This document shows, in pieces, positions 22,567 through 31,995 of a stretch of DNA of 35,400 bases (position 1 is the stretch's first letter; each line of letters opens with the position of its first letter). Both the position numbers and the translations under genes were made by a program. A model generated the notes under the pieces. It did not search any database and was not told the DNA's origin. It worked only from the letters and a program-made list of their open reading frames with translations. This DNA comes from an uncultured Bacilli bacterium (GTDB taxonomy: Bacteria; Bacillota_I; Bacilli_A; RF39; UBA660). Location: NCBI GenBank assembly GCA_947588895.1, contig CANQBF010000008.1, positions 1 through 35,400 on the forward strand. Reading direction: 5' to 3'.

Positions 22567-24717
22567 AGTTTGTCTTGTTTTACCGGTTCTTTCCCAACCT
22601 GGAATGCTTGTTTTTGTACTCCATTGATATCTATATTTTGTTACTTGACTACTAGATTTAGTTACATCTATATATTCAAGTTTGCCTTTAGTACAAATAG
22701 TATTGGCATTTTCACCATATTTAGTATATCCTTTAGGACAAGTATAAGTAGTATTTACTGTTGCATTTTTAGAATCAGTTGTATTCATTACACATTTACT
22801 ACCACTTAAAGTTCCTTCAGCACAAGAATAAGAAGTATTAACACTTGGTGCTTTATATTCATCAGTTGTTTTATAACATGTTGATCCAGATAATGTATAA
22901 CCATAATCACAATAGTAATTTATATTTTTATTAGGCATTATTGTTTCCGTATTTTCTACATAACAATAATCACCATTTAATTCTCCACCATATGGACATA
23001 CTTGGTCAACTTCTTCGATATACTCAGCAGTTTTTGAACATACAGTGTTGTATCCACTTCCTGATTTGCTATAACCAGCTGGACAAGTTGGATTAAATTT
23101 ACTACTATTAGTTTCAGTTTTGACACATGATTTACCATCTGAACTTAAAGTTCCTGATGAACAACTTGTAGTTCTCTTAGAAGTTGTAGCATAACATTTT
23201 GTTGATGAACCACTAGTGCCTTTAGATGAATATCCACTAGCACATGAATATGTTTTAGTAGCTTCAGTATAATAAGATGAACCAGCTGGACAGTTATAAG
23301 TATATGTACCTGTTGAACAATTTGATGAACCACATTTATCTGGTGTATATCCAGAATATGTACATCCTTTATAAGTTTCTCTCATGTATTCTTTTACTTT
23401 TAATGTTGTAGCTTTACTTCTTGTAACTTTACATTGCGAACCTTCAAGTTTTCCACTAGAACATGTATAACTAGTTTTAACTGCTGAAGAAGTATAATTC
23501 TTAGCTACACATGTAGAACCATATACCTCATATCCACTTGGACATTTAGATGATGGAGTACCTACAGTTACGGTTTTAACACATGTTCCATTTGAATAAG
23601 TATATCCATCACTACATTTAGCTATATAGTTTGTACGTTGTACACAAGTATTACCTTGTTTTGTATAACCACTAGGACAACTTCCACCATTTGATACTTG
23701 TGTAGCTCTATAATTATATTTTGTAGTTTTAACACAACGAGCAGTTAATCCATAACCGAATAATTGATATCCAGCTGGACAAGTTAAAGCTTCGTTATAG
23801 TAAGCAGCTTTTGTACTACTTGTAGTTTTATAACACTTAGTATTTGCACCAGTTCCAACAGCTACATAACCATTTTTAGTATCACATGAGTATTTAGTTG
23901 TAACTTTTGCATCAATAGTTTTACTACCATTTTTAATACATTTTGTGCCTGATTTAGTATATCCAGTTGGACAAGTGTATGTAGTTGTTACTGTTGGCTT
24001 AACACTACTTGAAGTTTCTCTATAACATCTATTTCCTTGTTTTACATATCCATTTGGACAAATATAATTAACAACATCTTCAACATATGATTGTTTATAT
24101 TCGTATTCTGTTATATAAGTTGGAGTATTTTTATCTTCTGGAGTGTTATCACTTGGTTTATCTGATGGTGTTGGTGTATTATTACTTGGTTTATTACTTG
24201 GTGTTTCTGTACAACTACCATTTGTACATAATTGATTACATCCTAATTCTTCATTAGTTTTACCAACTTCTTTACCACAAACTAGAGTAATAGTCATAGT
24301 ATAATCACCATTAATATTAGTAACTAAAGCATAACTTGCTTCTAAGTCACAAGCTTGATTATTATATCCAAATGGTAATAATAATCCTTTATCAATTAAT
24401 TCTTTTAATGTGAATTTTAATGATTTTCCTGTATCAGGTAAGTTACTAATTAAAAAGTATTCTTTAGCAGTATCGTGAAAATAACGATAATTTTCAATAA
24501 AATCATTTGAATAATAACTTTCTTGAAGAGAAGAGTTTGAGTTATTACCAGTACCGTTTGTACCATTATTATTAACATTAACTAATGTTTTTTGACCATT
24601 ATTTCTAATTAATAACCAAAATATTAAGAATAATAATACTACTACAATAACAACTATTGCAACCTTTTTAAATAAGCTTCCCCAATTGATTTCATTTCTT
24701 GGTTCTTCAGTATACAT
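22549..24717 (-). CDS. Membrane-anchored cysteine-rich repeat protein
   Basis: 722 residues. Cytoplasmic tail of about 18 residues, one membrane helix (about 19-37), an Asn/Gly linker, a domain of about 100 residues (TAKEYFLISNLPDTGKSLKFTLKELIDKG to TLVCGKE), a Pro/Ser/Thr spacer (PSNKPSNNTPTPSDKPSDN), then about 16 repeats with paired cysteines, typical form CPxGYxxxGxxC, separated by Thr/Tyr-rich strands such as TTYTC. Nearly all cysteines come in such pairs, pointing to disulfide-stapled hairpins outside the cell. No enzyme motif is seen. AAGGAGGT lies 9 bases before ATG, 24 bases after the stop of the coiled-coil gene, so the two form an operon. The repeats resemble EGF- or TNFR-like modules in look only. 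An adhesin or surface structure is plausible. Confidence 0.85.
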   Translation of the reverse strand: MYTEEPRNEINWGSLFKKVAIVVIVVVLLFLIFWLLIRNNGQKTLVNVNNNGTNGTGNNSNSSLQESYYSNDFIENYRYFHDTAKEYFLISNLPDTGKSLKFTLKELIDKGLLLPFGYNNQACDLEASYALVTNINGDYTMTITLVCGKEVGKTNEELGCNQLCTNGSCTETPSNKPSNNTPTPSDKPSDNTPEDKNTPTYITEYEYKQSYVEDVVNYICPNGYVKQGNRCYRETSSSVKPTVTTTYTCPTGYTKSGTKCIKNGSKTIDAKVTTKYSCDTKNGYVAVGTGANTKCYKTTSSTKAAYYNEALTCPAGYQLFGYGLTARCVKTTKYNYRATQVSNGGSCPSGYTKQGNTCVQRTNYIAKCSDGYTYSNGTCVKTVTVGTPSSKCPSGYEVYGSTCVAKNYTSSAVKTSYTCSSGKLEGSQCKVTRSKATTLKVKEYMRETYKGCTYSGYTPDKCGSSNCSTGTYTYNCPAGSSYYTEATKTYSCASGYSSKGTSGSSTKCYATTSKRTTSCSSGTLSSDGKSCVKTETNSSKFNPTCPAGYSKSGSGYNTVCSKTAEYIEEVDQVCPYGGELNGDYCYVENTETIMPNKNINYYCDYGYTLSGSTCYKTTDEYKAPSVNTSYSCAEGTLSGSKCVMNTTDSKNATVNTTYTCPKGYTKYGENANTICTKGKLEYIDVTKSSSQVTKYRYQWSTKTSIPGWERTGKTRQTKTSSK

Positions 24718-24741
24718 AATTTTTTACCTCCTTTAATTTTT

Positions 24742-27700
24742 TTATCTTGATAAACTACAACCATCATTGGCACTACGCCATTGACTAGTATAGAATTCTT
24801 GAATTTCATTATTTATATTAAATGTTTCATCAGAAACTTTATAATCTATTAATACAAATAAACCATTAATAATGTGTCCAACAAATCTATGGTCTCCAGA
24901 ATCAACAATTGTTGCATTTGAATTATTTCCATAAATATTTGCACCATTATAATTATTAGCATATGTTTTAATAAATTCTGTTATTGACTTATTGATAGAA
25001 TCATCAGTTGGATTAGTTACTTTCATATTTAATAAGTTTTCAAATTCTACTAAGAAATAATATAAATCAGAATCAACTGCTGCTAATAAATGTAAATTAT
25101 TTAACTTAGCAGAATTTTCTGGTGTAAGAGCACCATCATCGATAAGGTCAAATGAAATAGCATTTAATTCATCACATATTTCAGTTAAGTAATCAGCATC
25201 TTCATTAGTAATAATATTTCTATTAGCAATTGAATTTAAAACACCAACGATATAATTAATTTCTTTATCATTTAATATTCCAACTGATTTAATATTATAA
25301 GCTCTATTAACATATTCAACAGCAGTATTTCCAGTTAAATTATAAATGTTACGAGCATTTTCATAATCAGCGATATTTATAATGTTAAATCCATTAGCAT
25401 TTAAATAACTTTGAGCAAGTAGAGAAGCATTAGATTCATCATATCCACTAGCCATTATAATATTTTTTAAATTACTAAATGCATCATTAGCAGTATTAAC
25501 ATCTAAATTGTATGTAATTTCATTATTACTTTCATAATTACTTGAAATACTTGGAATATCATCAATTTCAGTATTTTTACTATTTTTTATAGCTTTACTA
25601 ATTTTGCTACCTGCAATAATTATTGCAGTAATACCAATAACACAGCCAGTGATAGCAAGTATTTTATTTTTATTATCTTTTATTTTATCAAGTATTTCAT
25701 TTTTCTTTTCATTTTTTACTTCATTATTTTCATTCATATTTTCTTTATTTTTGTTTAATTTTTTGATTTCTTTTTCAATAGAAGTTAATTCTTTTTGTAA
25801 TTGTTTAATTTCTTTATTAGAATATAAGAATTTATTATTTAACATTTCATTTAATTTTGCTTGTTTTTCTTTATATTCAATTGTTAATGATTGAACTTTT
25901 TCGTTTATTTCTTCTTCACTTAAATTCTTTTCTTCAATTTTTTTAGCTTCATTTTGAATTTTAGTTGCTTTTTTGTTTGCTTGTTCTTTTACTTTTTCTG
26001 CTTTCTTTTCAGCTTCTTTTTTAGCTTCTAAAGCTTCATTTACTAATTTTTGGGCTTCTATTTCAGCCATTTCTTTTTCTTTATTTGCATCATTCATAAT
26101 TTTATTCACCTCATCTTTAGCATCTTTTAAAATCTTAAGAGCTTCTTCTCTTATTTTTTCAGCTTCTATTTTTGCTTCCTCAACTTTTGTTTTCATCATT
26201 TTAGTATTTTTTTCAAAATCTTTTATTTTTTCTTCATATTTATCTAGTTGTTCTTGTGCTTTAATTGATGTTTCAGTTGCTTCATTTTTAATTTTTTCAT
26301 TTTTTTCTTTAGCTTCTTTTACTTGTTGCATCATCATTTTTACATTATTTAAAGCATCAATCGTTTCTTGATCTATTTTCTTAAGTTCATCTTCAGCTTT
26401 CTTTTTAGCTATTAATAAACTATTAATTTCTTCATTTGATTTATTTTTAGCATTAATAACTTGTTGCTTTAATGTATCAACTTCTTGTTTCTTTTCTAAA
26501 ACACCATTATTAATTTCATTAATTTTTTCTTCAAGTTTAGCTTTTTCTTCATTAGCTGAATTAATTATCATTTCTGCTTCGTCTTTACTTTTGTTATACT
26601 CATCTAAAGAGTTATTTATAATATTTTGAGCTTCAACTTTAGCTTCTTCTAATTTTTTATTAGATACTTCAACATTTTTTTGAGCTTCTAAAGCTTTTTC
26701 TTTTAAATCATGAACTTCTAGTAGTTTTTGATTTAAAATTTCATTTTCTTCTAAAGCTTTATCTTTATTTTCTTGAGCTTCAACTTTAGCTTGTTCTAAT
26801 TTTTCTTTTAATTCTTCAACTCTTTTTTGAGCTTCTTCAACTTCGTTATTAATTTCTTCTAATTCTTTTTGAGCAGTCATTTCTTCAATTGTTGCTTCAT
26901 TAATTAAATCCTCAGCTTTTTTCTTTTCATCCAATAAATTTTGTTTAGCTTCTTCTAAAGAATTTTGACTTAAAAGTACAGTATTGTTAATTTCTTTAAT
27001 TTTATTATTAATATTTTCTTTTTCTTTATTTGAATTATTAATAATTTCATTAGCTTCATTTTCAGCTTTTTCTTTATCTTCTAAAGCTTTATTAATTATA
27101 TCATTAGCATTTTGTTTAGCTTCTTCTAATTTAGTTTCAGCTAATTTAACATTCTCTTCAGCTTCTTTGGCTTTAATTTCAAAATCTTTTATTTGATCTT
27201 CATATTCTTTTTGAATGTTTAAAGAATTTTCAATTATTTCTTTTGATTTATTTTCAGCATCAATAACTTGTTGTTTAGCATTTAAAATATTATTTTTTGC
27301 TTCTTGAGTTTGATTTTCAAATTCTTGAATTTTCTTTTGAGCTTCATTTTGTTCATTTATTGAATCTTGAATTATTGCATTAGCTTTCTTTTCTGCCTCT
27401 TCAACTTTTTGTTTAGCTTCATTTGCTGTTTCTTGAGCTTTAGCAATTTTATTTTCAATTTCACTAAGTTCTGTTTCAGCATTTTTTTGCTCATCTAAAG
27501 CTTTATTAATATCATCTTGAGCTTTTTGTTGCATTTCATTTAATTTTTGTATCATATCATCAGCATTTTGTTTAGCTTCTTGAATTTTTTTATTTATCTC
27601 TTCTAATTCTTGAGTTGTTTTATTTTGCATATCAATATTACTATTAGTGATTTCCTCAAGTTCTTTTAAAGCTTTATTTTTATCATCTAAAGCTTTTTTT

Positions 27701-28377
27701 ATTGCTCCTTCAGTTTCTTTTTGAATCTCAATTGCGTTTTGTTTAGCTTGATTAGCTTTTTCTTGAGCTTCTAAAGCTTGATTTTTCATTTCTTGAATCT
27801 TTTCTTGAGCATTTTCAATTGCATTTAAAGCTTCTTTTTTCATTCTATCAGCTTCATCAGTAGCTTCTTTTAATATTTTATTAGTGTCTTCAATAATTTT
27901 ACTATATTCATTTTTGTCATTTTTAAACATAACTGAAATTTTCTTTTCTAGGTCCTCTTTAATTGGCTCAATGTCAACTTCGTTTTTATTTTCATAAAAT
28001 TCTTCGCCTATATTTGGTATAACTAAATTATCTTCATCATCATTACTAATTTTTGTATTCTTTTTTGCTCCTTCAATTAAAGCATTAGTATCAATATTTT
28101 TAATTTTATCAAGTTCATCTGGTGTAAATTCCTTTAATAATTTATTCATTTTGGAATTATAATTTTTATTTACTTTTTCTAATGCATTTCTTTTAGCATT
28201 ATTTTTCATGCACGTATCACGTTCAAAATCTGTTAATTCTCTTTTTTGGTCATCAGCCTTAGAATAAATATCCTTAATTTCTTGATTTAAATCTTTAATT
28301 TTTTGATTATTAAGTGTTATTATTGATAATATTTGAATGTATTGGTTAATTTTATCGTTTGATTCACCTAAACTCAT
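24742..28377 (-). CDS. Giant coiled-coil membrane protein
   Basis: 1211 residues from ATG 28377, which follows GGGGG by 9 bases; the open frame to 28404 is rejected. Short N-terminal helical part, then an almost unbroken Glu/Lys/Ala/Asn-rich coiled coil from about residue 130 to 890 with recurring units such as ALEAQEKANQAKQNA and NNSLDEYNKSKDEAE; one membrane helix (ILAITGCVIGITAIIIAGSKI, about 903-923); and a C-terminal domain of about 280 residues that would lie outside, ending in DGCSLSR. No signal peptide, so the coil is predicted cytoplasmic. The layout recalls cytoskeletal or tethering proteins (EzrA-, TolA- or myosin-like in appearance only). No ATPase motif, so it is not SMC. The first gene of the operon with the cysteine-rich protein. 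Function unknown. Confidence 0.85.
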   Translation of the reverse strand: MSLGESNDKINQYIQILSIITLNNQKIKDLNQEIKDIYSKADDQKRELTDFERDTCMKNNAKRNALEKVNKNYNSKMNKLLKEFTPDELDKIKNIDTNALIEGAKKNTKISNDDEDNLVIPNIGEEFYENKNEVDIEPIKEDLEKKISVMFKNDKNEYSKIIEDTNKILKEATDEADRMKKEALNAIENAQEKIQEMKNQALEAQEKANQAKQNAIEIQKETEGAIKKALDDKNKALKELEEITNSNIDMQNKTTQELEEINKKIQEAKQNADDMIQKLNEMQQKAQDDINKALDEQKNAETELSEIENKIAKAQETANEAKQKVEEAEKKANAIIQDSINEQNEAQKKIQEFENQTQEAKNNILNAKQQVIDAENKSKEIIENSLNIQKEYEDQIKDFEIKAKEAEENVKLAETKLEEAKQNANDIINKALEDKEKAENEANEIINNSNKEKENINNKIKEINNTVLLSQNSLEEAKQNLLDEKKKAEDLINEATIEEMTAQKELEEINNEVEEAQKRVEELKEKLEQAKVEAQENKDKALEENEILNQKLLEVHDLKEKALEAQKNVEVSNKKLEEAKVEAQNIINNSLDEYNKSKDEAEMIINSANEEKAKLEEKINEINNGVLEKKQEVDTLKQQVINAKNKSNEEINSLLIAKKKAEDELKKIDQETIDALNNVKMMMQQVKEAKEKNEKIKNEATETSIKAQEQLDKYEEKIKDFEKNTKMMKTKVEEAKIEAEKIREEALKILKDAKDEVNKIMNDANKEKEMAEIEAQKLVNEALEAKKEAEKKAEKVKEQANKKATKIQNEAKKIEEKNLSEEEINEKVQSLTIEYKEKQAKLNEMLNNKFLYSNKEIKQLQKELTSIEKEIKKLNKNKENMNENNEVKNEKKNEILDKIKDNKNKILAITGCVIGITAIIIAGSKISKAIKNSKNTEIDDIPSISSNYESNNEITYNLDVNTANDAFSNLKNIIMASGYDESNASLLAQSYLNANGFNIINIADYENARNIYNLTGNTAVEYVNRAYNIKSVGILNDKEINYIVGVLNSIANRNIITNEDADYLTEICDELNAISFDLIDDGALTPENSAKLNNLHLLAAVDSDLYYFLVEFENLLNMKVTNPTDDSINKSITEFIKTYANNYNGANIYGNNSNATIVDSGDHRFVGHIINGLFVLIDYKVSDETFNINNEIQEFYTSQWRSANDGCSLSR

Positions 28378-28411
28378 AATTATTTTCCCCCTTTGTGAAT
28401 ACACGGCGTCT

Positions 28412-28440
28412 ATAATACCACTAAAGAGTCATAATGTCAA
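28412..28440 (-). promoter_or_regulatory. Promoter of the coiled-coil/cysteine-rich operon
   Basis: TTGACA (28440-28435), 17 bases, TATTAT (28417-28412) preceded by TGG, an extended -10. A strong housekeeping-type promoter. Confidence 0.75.
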
Positions 28441-28441
28441 T

Positions 28442-28464
28442 AAAAAAGTGCTTTTAAGGCACTT
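28442..28464 (-). terminator. tmcAL terminator
   Basis: Minus strand: AAGTGC (28464-28459), loop of 7, GCACTT (28451-28446), then TTTT. Lies against the -35 of the next operon. Confidence 0.75.
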
Positions 28465-28465
28465 C

Positions 28466-29581
28466 TTAGAATTTTAAGGGTTTATTACTGATTTCAAATG
28501 CTAAATTACTTTTATTATTTACTAAATCATAAATCGCAGCACTTTTAAGTTCATACATATTTTGAAGAGAATTTTTAACTGGTACAAGAGAAATTGTTAT
28601 TTGTTTTTTAATTTTATTTAAATATTTTTTACCATTATTATTAAATCCTAATATTTTTATATATTCTAATTTAACATTTTTATTATCTTCTTTAGTTAAA
28701 CCTACTAATATATGAATAAGCATTCTCCTAATTTTATTATATGTGTATCTTTTTGATTTAGTATTATCAATTAAATCATCAATATTATTGCAATCATTAA
28801 TAACTTTTTTTAAACGATTTTCTATTCCTTCATCAACATCTAAATAATTTTCTAAATGTTTTTCAGTAATAATTTTATATTTAATTGTTTTAAAATAAGC
28901 ATTTAAATCAATATTATTAATATATGAAAGAGTAGCACTAGGTACATATTTACTTATATCTTCATTTCTTTTTAATTTTTCTCTAATATTTGTTGCACTG
29001 ATAACTTCTTCATTAGAACTAGTATCTAAATAATCACTAGTTCTTTTAATTGGTATGCATTCAATATTATAATGATGAATTTTAATACTTTTAAGATATG
29101 ATATAGCTAATAAGTCATTTGGTTTAAATTCAAAATCAATATTTAAAGCTTTAGCACAAGCCGTTGGATAATTTAATCCGTTATCTAAGTATTCTTTAAC
29201 TTTATTATTATATTCATCACTATTATTAATAATATAATCCGTTATTTTATTTAAACTTTTTATATCATTTGATTCACTACCAAATACTAAATAGTCACAT
29301 TTTAAATGATTTAAAATTGTAACCCCCGTATCAGCAAAAATATCAGCACTTTGAGTTCCAAAAACAAAAGGTAATTCCACAATTAAATCAACACCATAGA
29401 GAAGAGCTAAATTAGTCTTATCTTGTTTAGATATAATTGATACTTCGCCTCTTTCTAAAAAATAACCATTTAAAACTAAAATTACTAAAGAATCAGGATA
29501 TAATTCTTTAACTTTTTCTAAATGATATAAATGTCCATTATGGAATGGATTATATTCACAAATAATACCTACTATTTTCAT
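28466..29581 (-). CDS. tmcAL: tRNA(Met) cytidine acetate ligase TmcAL
   Basis: Uses acetate and ATP to make N4-acetylcytidine at the wobble base of elongator tRNA-Met. 371 residues, a usual length. Seen: nucleotidyltransferase start KIVGIICEYNPFHNGHLYHL with the HxGH-type site, LVILVLNGYFLERGEVSII, DLIVELPFVFGTQSADIFADTGV and a helical C-terminal part that binds tRNA. ATG 29581 follows GTGAT; the in-frame GTG at 29590 is less likely. Divergent from miaA, another tRNA modification gene. Confidence 0.94.
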   Translation of the reverse strand: MKIVGIICEYNPFHNGHLYHLEKVKELYPDSLVILVLNGYFLERGEVSIISKQDKTNLALLYGVDLIVELPFVFGTQSADIFADTGVTILNHLKCDYLVFGSESNDIKSLNKITDYIINNSDEYNNKVKEYLDNGLNYPTACAKALNIDFEFKPNDLLAISYLKSIKIHHYNIECIPIKRTSDYLDTSSNEEVISATNIREKLKRNEDISKYVPSATLSYINNIDLNAYFKTIKYKIITEKHLENYLDVDEGIENRLKKVINDCNNIDDLIDNTKSKRYTYNKIRRMLIHILVGLTKEDNKNVKLEYIKILGFNNNGKKYLNKIKKQITISLVPVKNSLQNMYELKSAAIYDLVNNKSNLAFEISNKPLKF

Positions 29582-29596
29582 ATTGATCACAACTAA

Positions 29597-29625
29597 AATA
29601 TAGCAAATTATAAATAGATAGTCAA
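29597..29625 (-). promoter_or_regulatory. tmcAL promoter
   Basis: TTGACT (29625-29620), 17 bases, TATATT (29602-29597). Confidence 0.65.
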
Positions 29626-29640
29626 GTTAACTAAAACGAA

Positions 29641-29670
29641 TTGACAAATTAAAAAAATTTGAATTATACT
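29641..29670 (+). promoter_or_regulatory. miaA promoter
   Basis: TTGACA (29641-29646), 18 bases, TATACT (29665-29670). Confidence 0.68.
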
Positions 29671-29690
29671 ACATTTAGGAAGTGATAATC

Positions 29691-30548
29691 ATGATTATTT
29701 GTTTAACTGGTCCAACTGGGGTAGGAAAGACAAAATTAAGTATAATGTTAGCTCATAAATATAATGCAATAATTATTTCAGCTGATGCAACCCAAATATA
29801 TAAAGAATTAAATATTGGCTCTTCTAAAATAAAAGAAGAAGAAAAAGAAGGAGTAGAACACTTTTTAATTGATATTAAAAATCCTTTAGAAGATTATAGT
29901 GTTTTTGATTATCAAAAAGATTTACGTAATTTATTAGCTAAATATCATGATAAAAATATTATTATTTGTGGAGGAAGTGGATTATATATTACAGCTTCTT
30001 TATATGATTATCGTTTTAGTCCTAAAAATAATAATGATTATCAAAATTACACTAATGAAGAATTATATAAGATGTGTAAAGAAATAGATGAAAATATAGA
30101 TATTCATGTTAATAATCGTAGAAGATTAGAAAATTTTTTAAATAAAAAAGAACATCATAATATAGAAAGTAAATTATTATATGATGTTATATTTATTGGA
30201 CTTACTACAAATAGAGATGTTTTATATCAAAAGATTAATGATAGAGTAGATGAAATGTTTAAGGAAGGATTAGTTGAAGAAGTAATTAATTTATATCATA
30301 AATATCCTAAGTCAAGAATATTAAAAAGTGCCATTGGATATAAAGAAATAATTAATTATTTAGATGGTTTAATAACTTTAGATGACGCTCGGGAATTAAT
30401 AAAAAAAAATACAAGACATTATGCTAAAAGACAATATACTTGGTTTAATAATAAAATGCAAATAAAATTTTTTGAAACTAATTATGATGATTTTAATAAA
30501 ACATATGATGAAGTAGTTAAATACATTGAAAAAGAGAATAATAATTAA
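29691..30548 (+). CDS. miaA: tRNA dimethylallyltransferase MiaA
   Basis: Transfers a dimethylallyl group to A37 of tRNAs that read codons beginning with U. 285 residues, slightly short for the family (about 300-315). Seen: P-loop LTGPTGVGKTKL, ADATQIYKELNIGSSK (usual DSxQxYxxxxIGTAK, here with ADAT instead of DS), GGSGLYI, the CxGHR-like region, and KKNTRHYAKRQYTWF near the C-terminus. ATG 29691 is chosen over in-frame GTG 29682; AGGA lies about 10 bases ahead. Overlaps the stop of the facing transglutaminase-like gene by 4 bases. Confidence 0.94.
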   Translation: MIICLTGPTGVGKTKLSIMLAHKYNAIIISADATQIYKELNIGSSKIKEEEKEGVEHFLIDIKNPLEDYSVFDYQKDLRNLLAKYHDKNIIICGGSGLYITASLYDYRFSPKNNNDYQNYTNEELYKMCKEIDENIDIHVNNRRRLENFLNKKEHHNIESKLLYDVIFIGLTTNRDVLYQKINDRVDEMFKEGLVEEVINLYHKYPKSRILKSAIGYKEIINYLDGLITLDDARELIKKNTRHYAKRQYTWFNNKMQIKFFETNYDDFNKTYDEVVKYIEKENNN

Positions 30549-30564
30549 TCGTTATTCTCTTTTT
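30529..30564. terminator. Bidirectional terminator containing two stop codons
   Basis: AAAAAGAGAATAA (30529-30541), loop of 10, TTATTCTCTTTTT (30552-30564). A perfect 13-bp stem; the converging genes both stop in the loop. Confidence 0.88.
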
Positions 30565-31513
30565 CAGTTATAAATTCTTGATAAATAGCTTTATTAAAAT
30601 TATGTTCTTCTACTGTTACATTACCAGAATCACTTTCATTCATTTCTTCAGTTGATACTAAAAAATATTTATGATATAAGTAATCTTTACCATCCACACT
30701 AACTGGGTCATCCCAAGTTAAATCTAAATGTAACCATTTATCTCCAATTTTAACAGCATTCCAAACATGGCCATTAGATTCATAAGATATTTCATCACTA
30801 GTAGTGGCTATTTTATAATTAGGAAAATTTAAAGCACTTAGAATAATTGCCATTAAATCAGCATAACCATTACAAGTTGCATAACCTGATACAACTGGTC
30901 CATAAGCATTATAAGATTTATATTCACTATCTCCTGTATCATTTCTAGTAACATCATATTTAGTATTATTAATTATATAATCATGAATTCTTTTTAAATT
31001 TTCATAATCATCACTATCTTCTTTAATATTATTACTAATTATATTTTTAACATAATCATTAATAACAGCAATTTCATCATTAGTATATAAATAAAAAATA
31101 TTTAAAGTAATTTCTCCAGAATCAGTTATTGAAGTTTTTATTGAACTAAAACTATTATATGGATGAACAAAGTTATTAATGTGAGTTAATATCCCTTCAT
31201 CATTAGTAATTTTGGCAATATCAGTCTTACATTCATAATATTCATTAGGACAATAAAAAGTAAATTCTTTCCAACCATTATTAATAACACTATAAATAAT
31301 ATCTAATAAATCATTATAAGAATAAGGAATATAATCTTTACTTCTTTTAACAAATAAATAATCTTCATCTTTGGTATATTCATTACTAGCACTGATAGTT
31401 AGAGTAGGATTATTAGATAAAGTTTTAGCTAATAAATCAGTAATATCATTAATATTAAGTAATATTAAGATAATCGATAAGTAACAAATACCAGGTATTA
31501 CATATTTTCGCAT
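30545..31513 (-). CDS. Transglutaminase-like membrane-anchored protein
   Basis: 322 residues. N-terminal membrane anchor or uncleaved signal (YVIPGICYLSIILILLNI), a region of about 150 residues with no match I recognise, then a transglutaminase-like/papain-fold domain: GYATCNGYADLMAIIL carries the Cys nucleophile, ESNGHVWNAVKIGDKWLHLDLTWDDP the His and Asp. The triad seems intact. Bacterial relatives act outside the cell as proteases, cross-linkers or peptidases. GTGATTTAATT precedes ATG 31513. A TGATACAAT extended -10 (31538-31531) without a clear -35 is its probable promoter. Substrate unknown. Confidence 0.88.
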   Translation of the reverse strand: MRKYVIPGICYLSIILILLNINDITDLLAKTLSNNPTLTISASNEYTKDEDYLFVKRSKDYIPYSYNDLLDIIYSVINNGWKEFTFYCPNEYYECKTDIAKITNDEGILTHINNFVHPYNSFSSIKTSITDSGEITLNIFYLYTNDEIAVINDYVKNIISNNIKEDSDDYENLKRIHDYIINNTKYDVTRNDTGDSEYKSYNAYGPVVSGYATCNGYADLMAIILSALNFPNYKIATTSDEISYESNGHVWNAVKIGDKWLHLDLTWDDPVSVDGKDYLYHKYFLVSTEEMNESDSGNVTVEEHNFNKAIYQEFITEKENND

Positions 31514-31572
31514 AATTAAATCACGCTTTTATTGTATCATATTTTTTTATATAAGAAAATATGCAAAAATAG

Positions 31573-31600
31573 GTAAAAAAATAAAGTAGATGGACTACTT
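31573..31600 (-). terminator. rpsT terminator
   Basis: Minus strand: AAGTAG (31600-31595), loop of 5, CTACTT (31589-31584), then TATTTTTTT. The TAG stop codon is in the stem. Confidence 0.72.
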
Positions 31601-31858
31601 CATATTTTTAATCTTAGCATTTAATCTTTGTTTTTCTCTAGCAGCAGTGTTTTCTTTAATTAAACCTTTTTGTAAAGCTTTATCAATATTTTTTTGTAAA
31701 TCTTTAAATACTTTAGTAGCATTTTCTGAATTACCTTCAGCTATTTCTTTTTCACAAGCTTTAATTAAATTTTTAACTTTAGCTTTTAGTTCATGATTTT
31801 CATCTGTTTTTTTAGCTATAACTTTAACAGCTTTTTTTGAACTTTTGATATTTGGCAT
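31595..31858 (-). CDS. rpsT: 30S ribosomal protein S20
   Basis: 87 residues, typical. Binds the 5' domain of 16S rRNA. Seen: MPNIKSSKKAVKVIAKK, then a three-helix bundle with KVFKDLQKNIDKALQKGLIKENTAAREKQRLNAKI. AAGGAGGGA lies 5 bases before ATG. Its neighbourhood with spoIIP (divergent) is the Bacillus rpsT-gpr-spoIIP neighbourhood without gpr. Confidence 0.96.
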   Translation of the reverse strand: MPNIKSSKKAVKVIAKKTDENHELKAKVKNLIKACEKEIAEGNSENATKVFKDLQKNIDKALQKGLIKENTAAREKQRLNAKIKNMK

Positions 31859-31885
31859 AATATCCCTCCTTAAAAATTCATATTA

Positions 31886-31914
31886 ATTTTATCAAAAAAT
31901 ATTATTGTATGCAA
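31886..31914 (-). promoter_or_regulatory. rpsT promoter
   Basis: TTGCAT (31914-31909), 17 bases, TAAAAT (31891-31886) with TGA just upstream as an extended -10. Confidence 0.65.
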
Positions 31915-31995
31915 GTATATTTGAATTTTTATTAAATTCATACTTTTCGACATAATATTTTATATCTATCTTATATAATAGAATTGGTGATAAAG

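Noticed and set aside
25604-27196. Several plus-strand open frames of 70-132 residues within the coiled-coil gene
   Set aside because: They are antisense reflections of Glu/Lys/Ala-rich codons (giving Ser/Phe/Leu-rich sequence), without ribosome binding sites or promoters.
24742-28377. SMC or Rad50-type ATPase
   Set aside because: Long coiled coil, but no Walker A, signature or Walker B motif at the ends, and a membrane helix is present.
31940-31980. Sigma-E-type promoter before spoIIP
   Set aside because: AATATT near 31955 and TATAATAG near 31974 only partly fit the sigma-E consensus; the -10 equally fits sigma-A, so no sporulation-specific promoter is claimed.
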